A DNA stretch of 64,000 nt, from the NCBI RefSeq assembly GCF_003012915.1, contig NZ_CP027770.1, positions 496,001 through 560,000 of the forward strand, given 5' to 3'. The position numbers and the translations under genes are program-made. The DNA is from Staphylococcus felis (lineage in GTDB: Bacteria > Bacillota > Bacilli > Staphylococcales > Staphylococcaceae). Position 1 is the first letter of the stretch; each line of letters begins with the position of its first letter. Of this stretch, positions 1 through 9,640 are shown piece after piece. The notes beneath the pieces are model-generated. The model was not told the DNA's origin and searched no databases. It saw only the letters and a program-made list of their open reading frames with translations.

Positions 1-1322
1 TTAAAGCATTAAACCATATCGGCCTAAATTACTTAACATTAAGCCGAGAAACAACAACGTTATCTGGTGGCGAATCTCAGCGTATTAAACTGATTCGTCA
101 TCTCAACAGTCCATTAACAGACTTAGTTTATATCATCGATGAACCTAGCGTTGGCCTTCATCCAGAAGATATTGAAAAAATTAACGATATTATGCTTAGT
201 ATTCGTGACAAAGGCAATAGTGTCATTATCGTTGAACACGACCCAGACGTCATCAAAATTGCAGACCATATTATCGACATAGGTCCTAAAGCGGGTCAAA
301 ATGGTGGACGCATCATTTTTCAAGGGAGTTATGATGAATTACTACAATCCAACACTGATACAGGACAAGCATTACTACGAAACCATCAGCTGAATCAACC
401 TAGTACACAAGTATATACTGAATGGTTTCATCTAAAGGACATTTCAAAACACAATCTAAAAAATGTGTCAGTCGACATCCCTAAATATGCATTGTCCATC
501 ATTACAGGCGTCGCTGGTTCTGGCAAAAGCTCTCTTATTCGCGCAGGATTTGAACGTGATACCGACACCATTTTTATTGATCAAAAGCCTATACACGCCT
601 CTAATCGTTCTAATTTACTAACTTATATGGACGTTTTTGACGATGTAAGAAGTTTCTTCAGTCAAGAAACAGGCCTTAAGAAAAGTTTGTTTAGTTACAA
701 CTCTGAAGGCGCCTGTCCGAATTGTAATGGTAAAGGCGTTTTAAAAACTGAACTTGCGTTTATGCCGGACTTTTCACAAGTTTGCGAAGTATGTCATGGG
801 ATGCGATACAAACCCGAAGTTCTCAAAGCGAAAGTAAATGGCCAATCCATTGCAGACGTACTCGCTTTAACAGTTGAAGAAGGCATTGACCTTTTTGAGG
901 AAAATGCTAAAATAAGCACCCATCTTAAAGCATTACAATCTACAGGACTGTCCTATATGACGCTTGGCCAATCTTTAGACACATTGTCTGGTGGTGAAAT
1001 TCAACGCGTCAAATTAAGCCGATATCTTACGGAATCTGTAACCGGAAAAACATTTATCTTTGATGAACCTACAACCGGATTACACGAAGATGATATACCG
1101 ATTTTACAAGAACGATTTAAGTCGCTTATTCATGATCACAACACTGTTATCTTAATTGAACATAATTTAACTATGATGACTCAAGCAGATTGGCTTGTAG
1201 ATATCGGTCCGGGAGCTGGAACGCAAGGGGGGCATATTTTATTTAGTGGTCCACCACAAGACATTTTGAACATTGAATCATCTGTAACAGCTAAACATCT
1301 CAAAATGTATATTCAAACTTAA
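1..1322 (+). CDS. UvrA-type ABC ATPase (excinuclease subunit A paralogue), 5' end outside window
   Basis: Partial gene: the open frame runs in from the left edge (frame starting at base 3) and ends with TAA at 1322. It holds the end of the first ABC module (signature LSGGESQRIKL, then YIIDEPSVGLHPED) and a whole second module: Walker A GVAGSGKSS, a zinc module with CPNC and CEVC pairs, signature LSGGEIQRVKLSRYL and Walker B FIFDEPTTGL. This layout is unique to UvrA, which recognises DNA damage as a dimer. The second module looks compact, as in UvrA paralogues tied to drug tolerance rather than the main repair gene uvrA; that assignment is inference because the N-terminal part is missing. Confidence 0.85.
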   Translation, partial: KALNHIGLNYLTLSRETTTLSGGESQRIKLIRHLNSPLTDLVYIIDEPSVGLHPEDIEKINDIMLSIRDKGNSVIIVEHDPDVIKIADHIIDIGPKAGQNGGRIIFQGSYDELLQSNTDTGQALLRNHQLNQPSTQVYTEWFHLKDISKHNLKNVSVDIPKYALSIITGVAGSGKSSLIRAGFERDTDTIFIDQKPIHASNRSNLLTYMDVFDDVRSFFSQETGLKKSLFSYNSEGACPNCNGKGVLKTELAFMPDFSQVCEVCHGMRYKPEVLKAKVNGQSIADVLALTVEEGIDLFEENAKISTHLKALQSTGLSYMTLGQSLDTLSGGEIQRVKLSRYLTESVTGKTFIFDEPTTGLHEDDIPILQERFKSLIHDHNTVILIEHNLTMMTQADWLVDIGPGAGTQGGHILFSGPPQDILNIESSVTAKHLKMYIQT

Positions 1323-1379
1323 AAAGAGCGGTGAGACATAAATATCTCGAAGTTTTCTTATAATGAGATGATTCATTCA

Positions 1380-1516
1380 ATGATACGAAAGTGTATTTTT
1401 TAAAGTATTTTAAAGTAAGATTACATGTATATCACGTCGTATTGTTGGCGAGACGCCTGAGGAAATAGGGTACGGCTCGCCCCATCCCCCTAGGAAATGC
1501 GAGCTAAACAATACGA
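1380..1516. repeat. Staphylococcal-type intergenic repeat, copy A
   Basis: Non-coding stretch with a 9-bp outer stem CGTATTGTT (1438-1446) / AACAATACG (1507-1515) around a G/C-rich core carrying GACGCCTGAGGAAATAGGG. A related unit lies at 11285-11412: both share TACGAAAGTG followed by a T-rich run, and the CCTGAGGNAA core. Similar CCTGAGGGAACAGG elements are common between staphylococcal genes. Function unknown. Confidence 0.6.
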
Positions 1517-1533
1517 ATGATTGATAACAGAAA

Positions 1534-1571
1534 AGCGTAGAGGTGATTCATGATTGAACCATCTCTACGCT
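1534..1571. terminator. Stem-loop between the convergent uvrA-like and isaB-like genes
   Basis: Perfect arms AGCGTAGAG (1534-1542) and CTCTACGCT (1563-1571) with further pairing inside. It lies between two convergent genes, so it can serve both; no long T run follows directly, hence moderate confidence. Confidence 0.5.
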
Positions 1572-1614
1572 ATATTTTGGGATTGATGTCCCAGCCTGTT
1601 TCATTTATCATATA

Positions 1615-2139
1615 TTATTTTTGACTAATTGTTTTAGACTTAATCACTATTGAATTACCACGATAAAATGCAACATACGTTGAATCCGTGTCATATACTT
1701 CGCCTTTTTTAACGTGACTCGCCATATCTTGGCTACTATTTTTCACTTTATCAACTAAAAGTGTCAAATCCACTAGTTTTCCATCTTTAATACCGACAAT
1801 AATGTCATTTCTTTCATAATACATAATGCCTTTTTCTTGATAATATTTTTTCAAGTTTGAACCCAACGCATTTTCAACATCTTCTTGAGTGGATTCACCC
1901 ACTTTAAGGTTTTCATATTTAAAATTGTCATTTTTTAATGCATTATAAAATGTTTTGTCTCTTAATGCATTATTATCTTGATAATTGAAAACACCTTTAT
2001 ATGTGTAATATGGTTTTTGATATTGAGTGGCTGCTTGTGCAGAATCATCACTTTGCGTTACAGTAACCGCGCCCAACATCATTGTTGCGGACAAACTTGT
2101 TGCTAACATTATTTTCGAAAATTGATTCATTAAATTCAC
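1615..2139 (-). CDS. IsaB-like secreted protein
   Basis: A 174-residue secreted protein. Residues 1 to about 36 form a signal peptide (hydrophobic SKIMLATSLSATMMLGAV, cleavage after a small-residue AQAA). The mature part begins with PYYTYKGVF and has DKTFYNALKNDNFKYENLK, which I recognise as the pattern of immunodominant staphylococcal antigen B (PYYTYNG, DKNFINAIKYDN). IsaB is a surface or secreted antigen with non-specific nucleic-acid binding reported in S. aureus. There is no LPXTG. The start has a good ribosome binding site (AAGGAGTGAATT). Paralogue or orthologue status cannot be settled here. Confidence 0.65.
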   Translation of the reverse strand: MNLMNQFSKIMLATSLSATMMLGAVTVTQSDDSAQAATQYQKPYYTYKGVFNYQDNNALRDKTFYNALKNDNFKYENLKVGESTQEDVENALGSNLKKYYQEKGIMYYERNDIIVGIKDGKLVDLTLLVDKVKNSSQDMASHVKKGEVYDTDSTYVAFYRGNSIVIKSKTISQK

Positions 2140-2382
2140 TCCTTAGTGCTGTTCCATCTTTATTAATATTTATAAAAATATTAAACAAATAAACACAAAT
2201 TATATACATGTCTATGCATATTAATCATAACAAAATTACATTTATGTTTCATCTATTACATGTTCATGAATTGGTATGATTTTTTCTCAGCCTTAAGTTG
2301 TAGTAAGCAACATACACGACAGATATATCAAAAATGTTATACTAATAGCAATGATGATTTCAGTTTAAGGGAGCGATATTAA

Positions 2383-2655
2383 ATGGCAAAAAAATCGAAT
2401 AAGGGATTAAGTGCATTATCTATGATTTTATCGGGCGCATCTATGACTGTTGATGTCTACAATGCGTATGTATATCGATCAAAACACAAAAAATTGAGCT
2501 ATGCTTCAATTGTGATTGGCCTAGCAGATGTTGTATTAGACACTTATCTTTCACTTGGTTCTAAAAATAAATTTGTGAAAGCATGGTCTCTTTTTTCTTT
2601 AACTCGCCAAGTCACATCATCAATTAAAAAAATCAAAGCGATTCAATCACGTTAA
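2383..2655 (+). CDS. Small conserved hypothetical protein with hydrophobic segments
   Basis: 90 residues, basic at both ends, with two moderately hydrophobic stretches (LSALSMILSGASMTVDVYNAYVY and ASIVIGLADVVLDTYLSLG), so probably membrane associated. The start is supported by AAGGGAG ten bases upstream. It stands alone between divergent isaB-like and convergent sle1. I do not recognise a characterised family; function unknown. Confidence 0.65.
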   Translation: MAKKSNKGLSALSMILSGASMTVDVYNAYVYRSKHKKLSYASIVIGLADVVLDTYLSLGSKNKFVKAWSLFSLTRQVTSSIKKIKAIQSR

Positions 2656-2683
2656 GATGACCTGAGAAACCCTAATCAAAAAT

Positions 2684-2796
2684 GAAGAGGATACTGTTAG
2701 AATAAGCATTTTGGAATGTAGACATGTCTTTTACACCGAGAGATTACACATGCTCAACTCCAAAGATTTGCTGTACTAACTTTATCCTCTTTTTTA
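2684..2796. terminator. Long stem-loop between the 90-residue gene and sle1
   Basis: Arms GAAGAGGATA...GTTAG (2684-2700) and CTAAC..ATCCTCTTTTTT (2776-2795), ending in a T run on the plus strand. The loop of about 75 bases is unusually long; the stem could still terminate the plus-strand gene and, in reverse, sle1. Confidence 0.45.
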
Positions 2797-2812
2797 TATT
2801 TGCGATATATTA

Positions 2813-3820
2813 CTAATGAATGTATTTATATGAGCCGACAGCATAAGCCGGTATCGTACGATATGTCAAAATGCCTGGTCCCGCACTATAGTTCATCTCT
2901 GAAACGAGAATACTACCATCATAATTAACACGTTCAACAAAAGCAACATGACCTAAATATCCTAAATCAGATTGTAAAATCGAACCTACTTCTGGTCTAT
3001 TGTCAATTGTATAACCATCACGTAATGCATTGTCGTCCCACGTATTTGCATTCCACCAATATGTACTAATACCTTTCCCAATTGATTGGCGTTTGTTAAA
3101 TACATACCATGTACATTGTCCCCAATCATAATAATTCATATGATTGAATATAGGCGAATAGTAACCACTAGCAGTTGATGTATTCGAAATGGCAGTTTGT
3201 GTTGTCGTTTGCGTTTTTGTTCCAGTCACTTTAAGTTGTTGACCTGGATAAATAAGGAATGACGTCAGTCCATTAAGTTGCATAATACTTTGATAAGTTG
3301 TGCCATATTTTGATGCAATTAATGATAACGAATCGCCAGCTCTAACCGTATAATATGATGAACTTCCACTATTAGTTCTCGCTTGTTGCGTAGGTTGTGC
3401 TGGTCGGGTAACAGTTGATGAACCACTTACTTTTAATTGTTGGCCTGGGTAAATTATAAAATTAGATAAACCATTTAACTGCATAATATTTTGATATGTT
3501 GTCCCGTAACGTGCAGCAATTTGAGATAATGTGTCTCCACTTCTAACTGTGTAAACAGTTGATGTGTTACTTGACGTATTAGTATTGCGACTAGTTTGTG
3601 CGCGTCCAGAAATGGTTAAAATTTGATTCGGAAAAATAAGGTTAGATGTTAAGTTGTTGTTTGCTTTTAATTGGCTAATAGTAATACCGTATTGGGCTGA
3701 AATAGACCACAGCGAGTCTCCCGCTTTAACACGATACGTTGTCGCTGCATCAGCATCTACTGCTGCTAATGTTGCTAACGCAGATGTCCCAACGATTGCT
3801 GCTAATAATTTTTTTTGCAC
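2813..3820 (-). CDS. sle1: Autolysin Sle1: three LysM repeats plus CHAP amidase
   Basis: 335 residues, matching the 334 of S. aureus Sle1/Aaa, an N-acetylmuramoyl-L-alanine amidase that binds peptidoglycan and splits daughter cells. Signal peptide 1-26 (AAVDADAA). Three LysM domains follow at about 28-71, 89-132 and 157-200, each starting [10 protein letters not shown]/W and ending [12 protein letters not shown] or [10 protein letters not shown], separated by Ser/Thr-rich linkers. The C-terminal CHAP domain (about 220-335) has the catalytic Cys in [11 protein letters not shown] and His in [24 protein letters not shown] precedes the ATG. A WalR-type box lies upstream at 3910-3926. Confidence 0.95.
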   Translation of the reverse strand: MQKKLLAAIVGTSALATLAAVDADAATTYRVKAGDSLWSISAQYGITISQLKANNNLTSNLIFPNQILTISGRAQTSRNTNTSSNTSTVYTVRSGDTLSQIAARYGTTYQNIMQLNGLSNFIIYPGQQLKVSGSSTVTRPAQPTQQARTNSGSSSYYTVRAGDSLSLIASKYGTTYQSIMQLNGLTSFLIYPGQQLKVTGTKTQTTTQTAISNTSTASGYYSPIFNHMNYYDWGQCTWYVFNKRQSIGKGISTYWWNANTWDDNALRDGYTIDNRPEVGSILQSDLGYLGHVAFVERVNYDGSILVSEMNYSAGPGILTYRTIPAYAVGSYKYIH

Positions 3821-3909
3821 AAAGGGTCCCTCCTTAATTAATGAATTAGTGACTAAAATATTCTAAAAACATTATACACCTTGCCTCATGAAATAAATAT
3901 ATCGGTTAT

Positions 3910-3926
3910 ATAACATTATGATTACA
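3910..3926 (-). promoter_or_regulatory. WalR-type box upstream of sle1
   Basis: On the minus strand this reads TGTAAT-CATAA-TGTTAT, an exact fit to the WalR consensus TGTWAH-N5-TGTWAH. It lies about 90 bases before the sle1 start. WalKR control of Sle1 and other autolysins is established in S. aureus; binding here is inferred. Confidence 0.6.
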
Positions 3927-4100
3927 AATAACAAAACACAATATAATTATTAAGTATTAGTTATGCAAATAAAACATTAGAAAACATTCAAGTTTTTATT
4001 TTTTCTTCTAAAAATTCTCACTACATAATTGTATTAGAATAAGCCATGTAATATTCAGTCAAATATTTTGAGATACATCTATTTATCCACATTATAAAAA

Positions 4101-4141
4101 ACACCTCAAAAGTTAGCTTCATCATCCAACTTTTAAGGTGT
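4101..4141 (-). terminator. Terminator of mccA-mccB
   Basis: Stem ACACCTCAAAAGTT (4101-4114) / AACTTTTAAGGTGT (4128-4141); read on the minus strand it is followed by TTTTTTATAAT. The rest of 3821-4187 is AT-rich and carries only the sle1 upstream region. Confidence 0.75.
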
Positions 4142-4187
4142 ACTCAATGTAACATTATTTTTTATTGTCCGCTTTATATAATTGTTT

Positions 4188-5330
4188 CTATAATGTGTCC
4201 AATGCTTGTTTTAAATCTGCAACAATATCTGCCGTATCTTCAATTCCTAGTGATAGTCGTACTAATCCATCGGCAATCCCTTCTTTAGCTCGAATTTCAG
4301 CAGGTATTGAAGCATGTGTCATGAGACTTGGCACAGAAATCAAACTTTCTACAGCACCTAGACTCTCTGCAAGTGTAAAATATCGTGTTTGCTTGACAAG
4401 ATGCTTGGCTTTTTCAACATCTGCAACTTCAAATGAAACAATCCCCGGTGTTCCTTCTGATTGAGATTGATGCACCTCATAGTTTACATGTGACGGTTGA
4501 CTTGGATGGTACACACGTACAACACTATCATGTTCATTTAACATCGCTACTACTGCTTCTGCATTACGTTGAATCTGGTCTAAACGTAATCCTAATGTTT
4601 TAATGCCACGTACAAGTAAATAACTGTCTTGTGGTCCAAGTACGCCGCCAGTTGAGTTTTGAATAAAACCAATACGTTCCGCTAATGCATCATCATTCAA
4701 TGCAACAAGTCCAGCCACTACATCACTATGCCCCCCTAAATATTTTGTCGCAGAATGAACAACAATATCTGCACCTAATGTTAAAGGTGTTTGGAAATAA
4801 GGTGTCATAAATGTGTTATCCACTACTGTAATCAAATCGTGTTGTTGTGCAAGTTGACTGACTGCTTTAATATCAGTCACACGTAACAACGGATTAGAAG
4901 GCGTTTCAATAAAGACCATCTTCGTATTGTCATTAATTTTAGCTTCAATATTTGCAACATCTGTCGTATTAACAAAATCAAACAAAATGCCATAACGTGT
5001 AAATACTTTAGTCATTGCACGATAAGTGCCTCCATAAACGTCTGAACCAACAATAATGTGGTCACCTTGGTCTAACAACATGATAACAGCACTAATCGCG
5101 GCCATTCCTGACCCAAACGCAAACCCATGTTGGGCTTCTTCTAAATCAGCAATTACAGACTCTAAAGATGAACGCGTTGGGTTAGCAGTTCTTGAGTACT
5201 CATAACCTTGTCGCAATTCACCAATCGCATCTTGCTTATATGTGCTTGTTTGATAAATAGGTGTTGTTACAGCACCAGTATATGGATCTGTCGTTTGACC
5301 TCCATGTACCATTTGTGTTTTTTTCTTCAT
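4188..5330 (-). CDS. mccB: Cystathionine gamma-lyase / PLP-dependent transsulfuration enzyme
   Basis: 380 residues, full length for the Cys/Met-metabolism PLP family. The PLP lysine is in VVHSATKYLGGHSDVVAG, and the fold features YEYSRTANPTRSSLE and FGSGMAAISAVIMLL are all present. It follows mccA with a 2-base gap, which makes the reverse transsulfuration step (cystathionine to cysteine) the likely role, as for MccB of B. subtilis and S. aureus. Cystathionine gamma-synthase activity cannot be excluded from sequence. In S. aureus the equivalent pair sits beside metNPQ and sle1; here metNIQ is 45 kb away. Confidence 0.88.
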   Translation of the reverse strand: MKKKTQMVHGGQTTDPYTGAVTTPIYQTSTYKQDAIGELRQGYEYSRTANPTRSSLESVIADLEEAQHGFAFGSGMAAISAVIMLLDQGDHIIVGSDVYGGTYRAMTKVFTRYGILFDFVNTTDVANIEAKINDNTKMVFIETPSNPLLRVTDIKAVSQLAQQHDLITVVDNTFMTPYFQTPLTLGADIVVHSATKYLGGHSDVVAGLVALNDDALAERIGFIQNSTGGVLGPQDSYLLVRGIKTLGLRLDQIQRNAEAVVAMLNEHDSVVRVYHPSQPSHVNYEVHQSQSEGTPGIVSFEVADVEKAKHLVKQTRYFTLAESLGAVESLISVPSLMTHASIPAEIRAKEGIADGLVRLSLGIEDTADIVADLKQALDTL

Positions 5331-5332
5331 GA

Positions 5333-6229
5333 TTATTCGCTCCCATATTCAAATATTTTTTGAGACATATACCGATCGCTCCCATCCGGGAATACGACAA
5401 CAATCTTACCTTTTCGGATTCGTTTTGCTTCACGAATTGCCCCTTCAAGCGCTGCACCAGAAGAGCTTCCAACTAGAATACCTTCATATCTTGCAATATC
5501 TTTGACATGTTGAAAAGCAACCCTATCCGACACAACTTCTATCCTATCAATCCAGACTTTGTTTAAAAAACGTGGCCATTCTTCTACGCCAATCCCTTCT
5601 ATGTCATGTGACCCTTTAGGTTGACCACTTAATATTGATCCAGTTGGCTCTACAACTAAACATTTAATCTGGTGTTTAGAGAAAACTTCTGACACACCTG
5701 AAAACGTTCCCCCAGACCCTGCGCCTGCTACAAAATGTGTGATATCAGGTACTTCTTTTAGTATTTCTTCAGCTAATGTCTGTTGATATGCAGCGGGATT
5801 ATCATTCGTCTCAAACTGATTCGTATAATAAGCTTGATGTTCATCAGCATAACATTTTGCAGCTTGACGTGCACCCATCATCCCCTCAGATTTTGGAGTG
5901 CGATATATTGTTGCACCTAGCGCGCGCATAATCCCAATTTTTTCCTCTGAAAATCCTTCCGGTGCAAAAATGATACAGTTGAGATGATAGTGATTGGCTA
6001 CGAGCGCTAAGCCTATACCGGTATTGCCTGCTGTTGCTTCGACAATTGTGTCACCTTCATGGATTTTACCTGACTCTATCGCTTGCTCGATTAAATGTTT
6101 AGCAAGCCTGTCTTTGATACTTCCCCCTGGATTGTACATTTCCAGTTTTGCATAAATTTGAATGTTTTCATCACTGTAATGTTCTAACAAAACCAGTGGT
6201 GTATAACCTATTAAATCAAAGTTTTTCAA
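5333..6229 (-). CDS. mccA: O-acetylserine-dependent cystathionine beta-synthase (CysK/CysM family)
   Basis: PLP enzyme of the cysteine synthase family: PLP lysine in NPGGSIKDRLAKHLI, cofactor-phosphate loop AGAGSGGTFSG, substrate loop EATAGNTGIGLA. The operon with mccB points to MccA, which makes cystathionine from O-acetylserine and homocysteine. I place the start at TTG 6229 because GGGAGG lies seven bases upstream and the product begins MLKNFDLIGYTPLV, aligned with relatives; an in-frame ATG at 6250 would put this Shine-Dalgarno inside the gene and has no site of its own. Promoter at 6276-6304. Confidence 0.88.
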   Translation of the reverse strand: MKNFDLIGYTPLVLLEHYSDENIQIYAKLEMYNPGGSIKDRLAKHLIEQAIESGKIHEGDTIVEATAGNTGIGLALVANHYHLNCIIFAPEGFSEEKIGIMRALGATIYRTPKSEGMMGARQAAKCYADEHQAYYTNQFETNDNPAAYQQTLAEEILKEVPDITHFVAGAGSGGTFSGVSEVFSKHQIKCLVVEPTGSILSGQPKGSHDIEGIGVEEWPRFLNKVWIDRIEVVSDRVAFQHVKDIARYEGILVGSSSGAALEGAIREAKRIRKGKIVVVFPDGSDRYMSQKIFEYGSE

Positions 6230-6275
6230 CAGTGATCCTCCCGTCCTCATTATAAAGCTTAGTTTAACAATAAGA

Positions 6276-6304
6276 ATTATAAGTTATTTTATACACCGTT
6301 TCAA
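6276..6304 (-). promoter_or_regulatory. Promoter of mccA-mccB
   Basis: Read on the minus strand: TTGAAA (6299-6304), 17-base spacer, perfect TATAAT (6276-6281). The spacer and -10 contain an imperfect dyad AATAAG...TTATT (6269-6288), a possible site for a sulfur regulator such as CymR; that part is a guess. Confidence 0.65.
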
Positions 6305-6390
6305 TAGCGTTTGATGAATTGCCTTATATTTTTACTTTACAATCGACTGATGTAACATAATGATAAATATGTAAAATAGAAGGTGAAAAA

Positions 6391-7698
6391 ATGTGTCTTG
6401 TACATACCAAACTCGGATATGTTAAGGGCGAACGTCACACTGGGTACGACTGTTTCAAAGGGATTCCTTATGCTAAGCCGCCAATCGGTGCTTTACGCTT
6501 TTTGCATGCGCACCCCATCGATCAATGGCAAGGTGTGCTTGATGCGACACAGTGGTCTGACATCCCTATCCAACCTCATAACTCACTCGAACGCTTTTTT
6601 GCAGTGACAGACCACCAATACACACAAAATGAAGATTGCTTATATTTAAATATTTGGCGACCTAATCGTAAAGTGACGCATCCTCTTCCTGTCATTATCT
6701 ATATCTATGGTGGAAGCTTTCTAAATGGTCACAGCGCACAAGACTTATATCAACCACATGAAATGGTTAAACAAGAAGATGTGATAGTAGTCACACTGAA
6801 TTATCGTATAGGGGCTTTAGGCTTTTTAGATTGGTCTACTGTGAATAGTGATTGGGATAAAAATAATGGTCTATCTGATCAAATATGTGCTATCCAATGG
6901 GTACACCAATATATTGAGGCGTTTGGTGGTCATCCTAACCATATCTCACTCATGGGACAATCAGCTGGAGCTATGAGTATCGAAGCACTTTTACGAATAT
7001 CAAGCGTACGTCCACTCATTAAAAATGCCATCTTACTCAGTGGCATCCTAAAAATGGACAGTTTAGAAGATGGCAATCAGAAGGCCCATGAATTTTCCGC
7101 GCTCAAAACAAAACATTTAGGTGCGCGAGACTTCGAAACACTCTCAAGTTCAGAAATGCTTTTCTTAATGGAGAAACACCAAGAACACTACGGGAAATCA
7201 AAAGGATTAGAGTTATTGTATCAACCCATTGAAACCGAACACATCGATTCGACTTATCACAATGTCCGCATCCCAATATTACTTAGTATCACAAAATCAG
7301 AAGGAGATATTTATATCGCGAATGAGCATAAACGCCTACTACCAGCACAATTTCAAGCTGTTATTCAAAGAGCTGGTCTTAAAGTGCCACAAGAAAGCGA
7401 GATTCAAACAGCACAGCAACAACGTGACTTTATTACAATGTACTATTTTAAAAAGCCTTTTCAAAACCTTTACGAAACCTTATCACAATATACAACTGTA
7501 TGGACATACGAATTTACATGGGCCCATCCAACACATCCCGATTTTGCCACACCTTACCATATACTAGATGTTATCTTTTGGATGGGACGTTTGGACATAT
7601 TAACAGCGCATGGCGCATATGTATCAGACCGTGACAAACAGTTAAGTCGTCATATGATGAGAAAACTGTGTCATTTTGTACAAACTGGTAAATTTTAA
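6391..7698 (+). CDS. Type-B carboxylesterase (PnbA-like)
   Basis: 435-residue alpha/beta hydrolase of the carboxylesterase B family, probably cytoplasmic (no signal peptide). Visible: N-terminal YDCFKGIPYAKPPIGALRF, the oxyanion motif IYGGSF, and a complete triad: Ser191 in GQSAGA, Glu304 in KSEGD and His390 in PYHILDV. It is about 50 residues shorter than p-nitrobenzyl esterase (near 490), mostly in the middle and C-terminus, but the catalytic residues are kept. Start supported by AGAAGGTG. Substrate unknown. A perfect 16-bp terminator stem follows. Confidence 0.87.
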   Translation: MCLVHTKLGYVKGERHTGYDCFKGIPYAKPPIGALRFLHAHPIDQWQGVLDATQWSDIPIQPHNSLERFFAVTDHQYTQNEDCLYLNIWRPNRKVTHPLPVIIYIYGGSFLNGHSAQDLYQPHEMVKQEDVIVVTLNYRIGALGFLDWSTVNSDWDKNNGLSDQICAIQWVHQYIEAFGGHPNHISLMGQSAGAMSIEALLRISSVRPLIKNAILLSGILKMDSLEDGNQKAHEFSALKTKHLGARDFETLSSSEMLFLMEKHQEHYGKSKGLELLYQPIETEHIDSTYHNVRIPILLSITKSEGDIYIANEHKRLLPAQFQAVIQRAGLKVPQESEIQTAQQQRDFITMYYFKKPFQNLYETLSQYTTVWTYEFTWAHPTHPDFATPYHILDVIFWMGRLDILTAHGAYVSDRDKQLSRHMMRKLCHFVQTGKF

Positions 7699-7736
7699 CC
7701 CTTTTGCCCCACGTTTGATACTCATTAGATTATTAA

Positions 7737-7809
7737 AAAAGTGGCATTGAAATCAATATGTCTGGATACTCACATCTAGTCTCCACAATATGGTTTCAAT
7801 GCCACTTTT
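7737..7809. terminator. Bidirectional terminator, esterase / symporter
   Basis: Perfect 16-bp stem AAAAGTGGCATTGAAA (7737-7752) / TTTCAATGCCACTTTT (7794-7809) with a 41-base loop and A/T tails on both sides, between convergent genes. Confidence 0.85.
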
Positions 7810-7826
7810 ATGATTTTGATTATCTA

Positions 7827-9155
7827 TTAGAATAATTGTAAAACAAAAACAAGTAATATAACAAAGGGTAATACGAATTTCACAAGAATATACCATGGAT
7901 AAAATAACTTAAACCGATCGGCACCGAAACCTCTCTTTAAGATCGTTTTATCTAAAACCTGTCCGACGACTAATGTAGTCGCAAGTGCACCTAAAGGCAT
8001 TAAAATATTAGAAACTAAATAATCCATATTATCAAATATCGTTCCTGCACCAAACTTTAACTCACTTAATGAGCCAAATGACAACATCGCTGGGACACTG
8101 ATAATCAGAACAGCAATACTTATCAACAGCGACACTTTTAATCGCTTTGAGTTATCATTTCGCGTTAAATTAGACACATTCAATTCAAGAAGTGAGATAG
8201 ACGACGTTAGCGCAGCAAACAAGAATAAAACTAAAAATACTGCATAAAAAAACGTTCCAAATTGCATCTTCTCAAAAACTAAAGGCAACACTTTGAATAG
8301 TAACCCTGGCCCTTCTTGTGGTTCATAACCAAACGCATTAAGTGCTGGGAATATCGCAAGCCCTGCTAAAATAGATATAAATATATTCATTACGACAATG
8401 GTTAGCGCTGATGATTTGATTGTCATTTCTTTTGGCGCATAGCTCGCATAGGTAATCATACCTGTCGTCCCTAATGACAAAGCAAAAAATGATTGGCCTA
8501 ATGCGAATAACATCGACTCCATTGTTATTTCTGAAATTCTAGGCTCTAATAAATATCGAACCCCTTCAAAAGCCCCGTCCAAAGTGAGTGCTTTTCCGAC
8601 AATGACTAACAAGAAAATAAATAACAAGGGAATCATAATTTTAGATGCTTTCTCCAAACCTTTCTCAACACCTAGCATCACAATAACACATGTTAAGCCA
8701 ATAAAAATAAATTGCCCGAGAATTGTATAGATAGGATTACTAATAATCGTTTCAAAGTGAATTGTACTCAGCCCTTGAGGCAATACATTTATTAATTGCA
8801 TCAAGACGATACCGATGTATATCACAATCCATCCACCAATAACACTGTAAAAACCAAATAAAACAAATACGGCAATATTACCATTCCATCCTATAATATT
8901 AAGCCATTTTTTTCCCGTAAGCTTTTCGTATATCTCTGTAGTATATGTACGTCCAACTTTGCCGACTGTAAATTCCATAACTAATAGCGGCAAACCTATT
9001 AAAATCGTAAAGATTAAAAACATTAATAAGAATGCACCGCCGCCGTATAATCCTGCCATATAGGGAAATTTCCACATAGCTCCGAGCCCTATCGCAGAAC
9101 CAGCACTAGCGAGAATAAACCCAGTTGACGTCTTCCACTGTGATCGCTGTGACAA
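7827..9155 (-). CDS. Sodium-dependent amino-acid symporter, NSS (SNF) family
   Basis: 442 residues with about eleven membrane helices. The N-terminus has the family hallmark WKTSTGFILASAGSAIGLGAMWKFPYM (Na+ and substrate site in TM1) and the TM6 region FALGQSFFALSLGTTGMITY. Bacterial 11-helix NSS proteins such as MhsT or TnaT import hydrophobic amino acids with Na+. Substrate cannot be told from sequence. Start is TTG with GGGGAG ten bases before it. Monocistronic. Confidence 0.87.
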   Translation of the reverse strand: MSQRSQWKTSTGFILASAGSAIGLGAMWKFPYMAGLYGGGAFLLMFLIFTILIGLPLLVMEFTVGKVGRTYTTEIYEKLTGKKWLNIIGWNGNIAVFVLFGFYSVIGGWIVIYIGIVLMQLINVLPQGLSTIHFETIISNPIYTILGQFIFIGLTCVIVMLGVEKGLEKASKIMIPLLFIFLLVIVGKALTLDGAFEGVRYLLEPRISEITMESMLFALGQSFFALSLGTTGMITYASYAPKEMTIKSSALTIVVMNIFISILAGLAIFPALNAFGYEPQEGPGLLFKVLPLVFEKMQFGTFFYAVFLVLFLFAALTSSISLLELNVSNLTRNDNSKRLKVSLLISIAVLIISVPAMLSFGSLSELKFGAGTIFDNMDYLVSNILMPLGALATTLVVGQVLDKTILKRGFGADRFKLFYPWYILVKFVLPFVILLVFVLQLF

Positions 9156-9345
9156 TTTCGTTCTCCCCTTCCACTTTAAAGCGGTAAAGTATCTGTAATT
9201 TTATTGTCGTAAATATACCATACTCCAAACCATCAAGCAATAGTATAAACGTTTTTAATTTATAAATATTTATAACCTTATATATATCAGTATTGAATAT
9301 TTTAGCGGTTTTGATATGATTAAATTGAATAAAGAGGTGAAAAAA

Positions 9346-9537
9346 ATGACTCAAAAATCTAAAGACACAGTTTATCTTATTGCTATTATTTTGAGTACAT
9401 TGTGTGCTCTATCATCTGTACTATTTAATCTCAGTCCTACCATAACTGCAATTGTAACATTTTTTTCTGTCATTGTATTTGCAGTCTTATATTTTTTAGT
9501 ACCTACTACAAACAATCGAGGACGACGCATTAAATAA
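9346..9537 (+). CDS. Small two-helix membrane protein
   Basis: 63 residues starting MTQKSKDTVYLIAII. The start is chosen because AAAGAGGTG lies seven bases upstream; an in-frame ATG at 9316 has no such site. Two hydrophobic helices (VYLIAIILSTLCALSSVLF and ITAIVTFFSVIVFAVLYFLV) and a basic tail RGRRIK. Function unknown; resembles many small staphylococcal membrane proteins. Confidence 0.65.
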   Translation: MTQKSKDTVYLIAIILSTLCALSSVLFNLSPTITAIVTFFSVIVFAVLYFLVPTTNNRGRRIK

Positions 9538-9583
9538 CTTCTATAGATCAGAACTGGGCTAGAACATCGTTCATAGTCCAAAT

Positions 9584-9630
9584 AAAGAATCGATTAAATA
9601 AAAATTAACTTTTACTTAATCGATTCTTTT
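9584..9630. terminator. Bidirectional terminator
   Basis: Stem AAAGAATCGATTAA (9584-9597) / TTAATCGATTCTTT (9616-9629) followed by T residues; between the small membrane gene and the convergent MFS gene. Confidence 0.8.
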
Positions 9631-9640
9631 GGTGTATTAT

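Noticed and set aside
6230-6390. Riboswitch before mccA
   Set aside because: The promoter lies 26 bases from the RBS region, leaving no room for a leader RNA.
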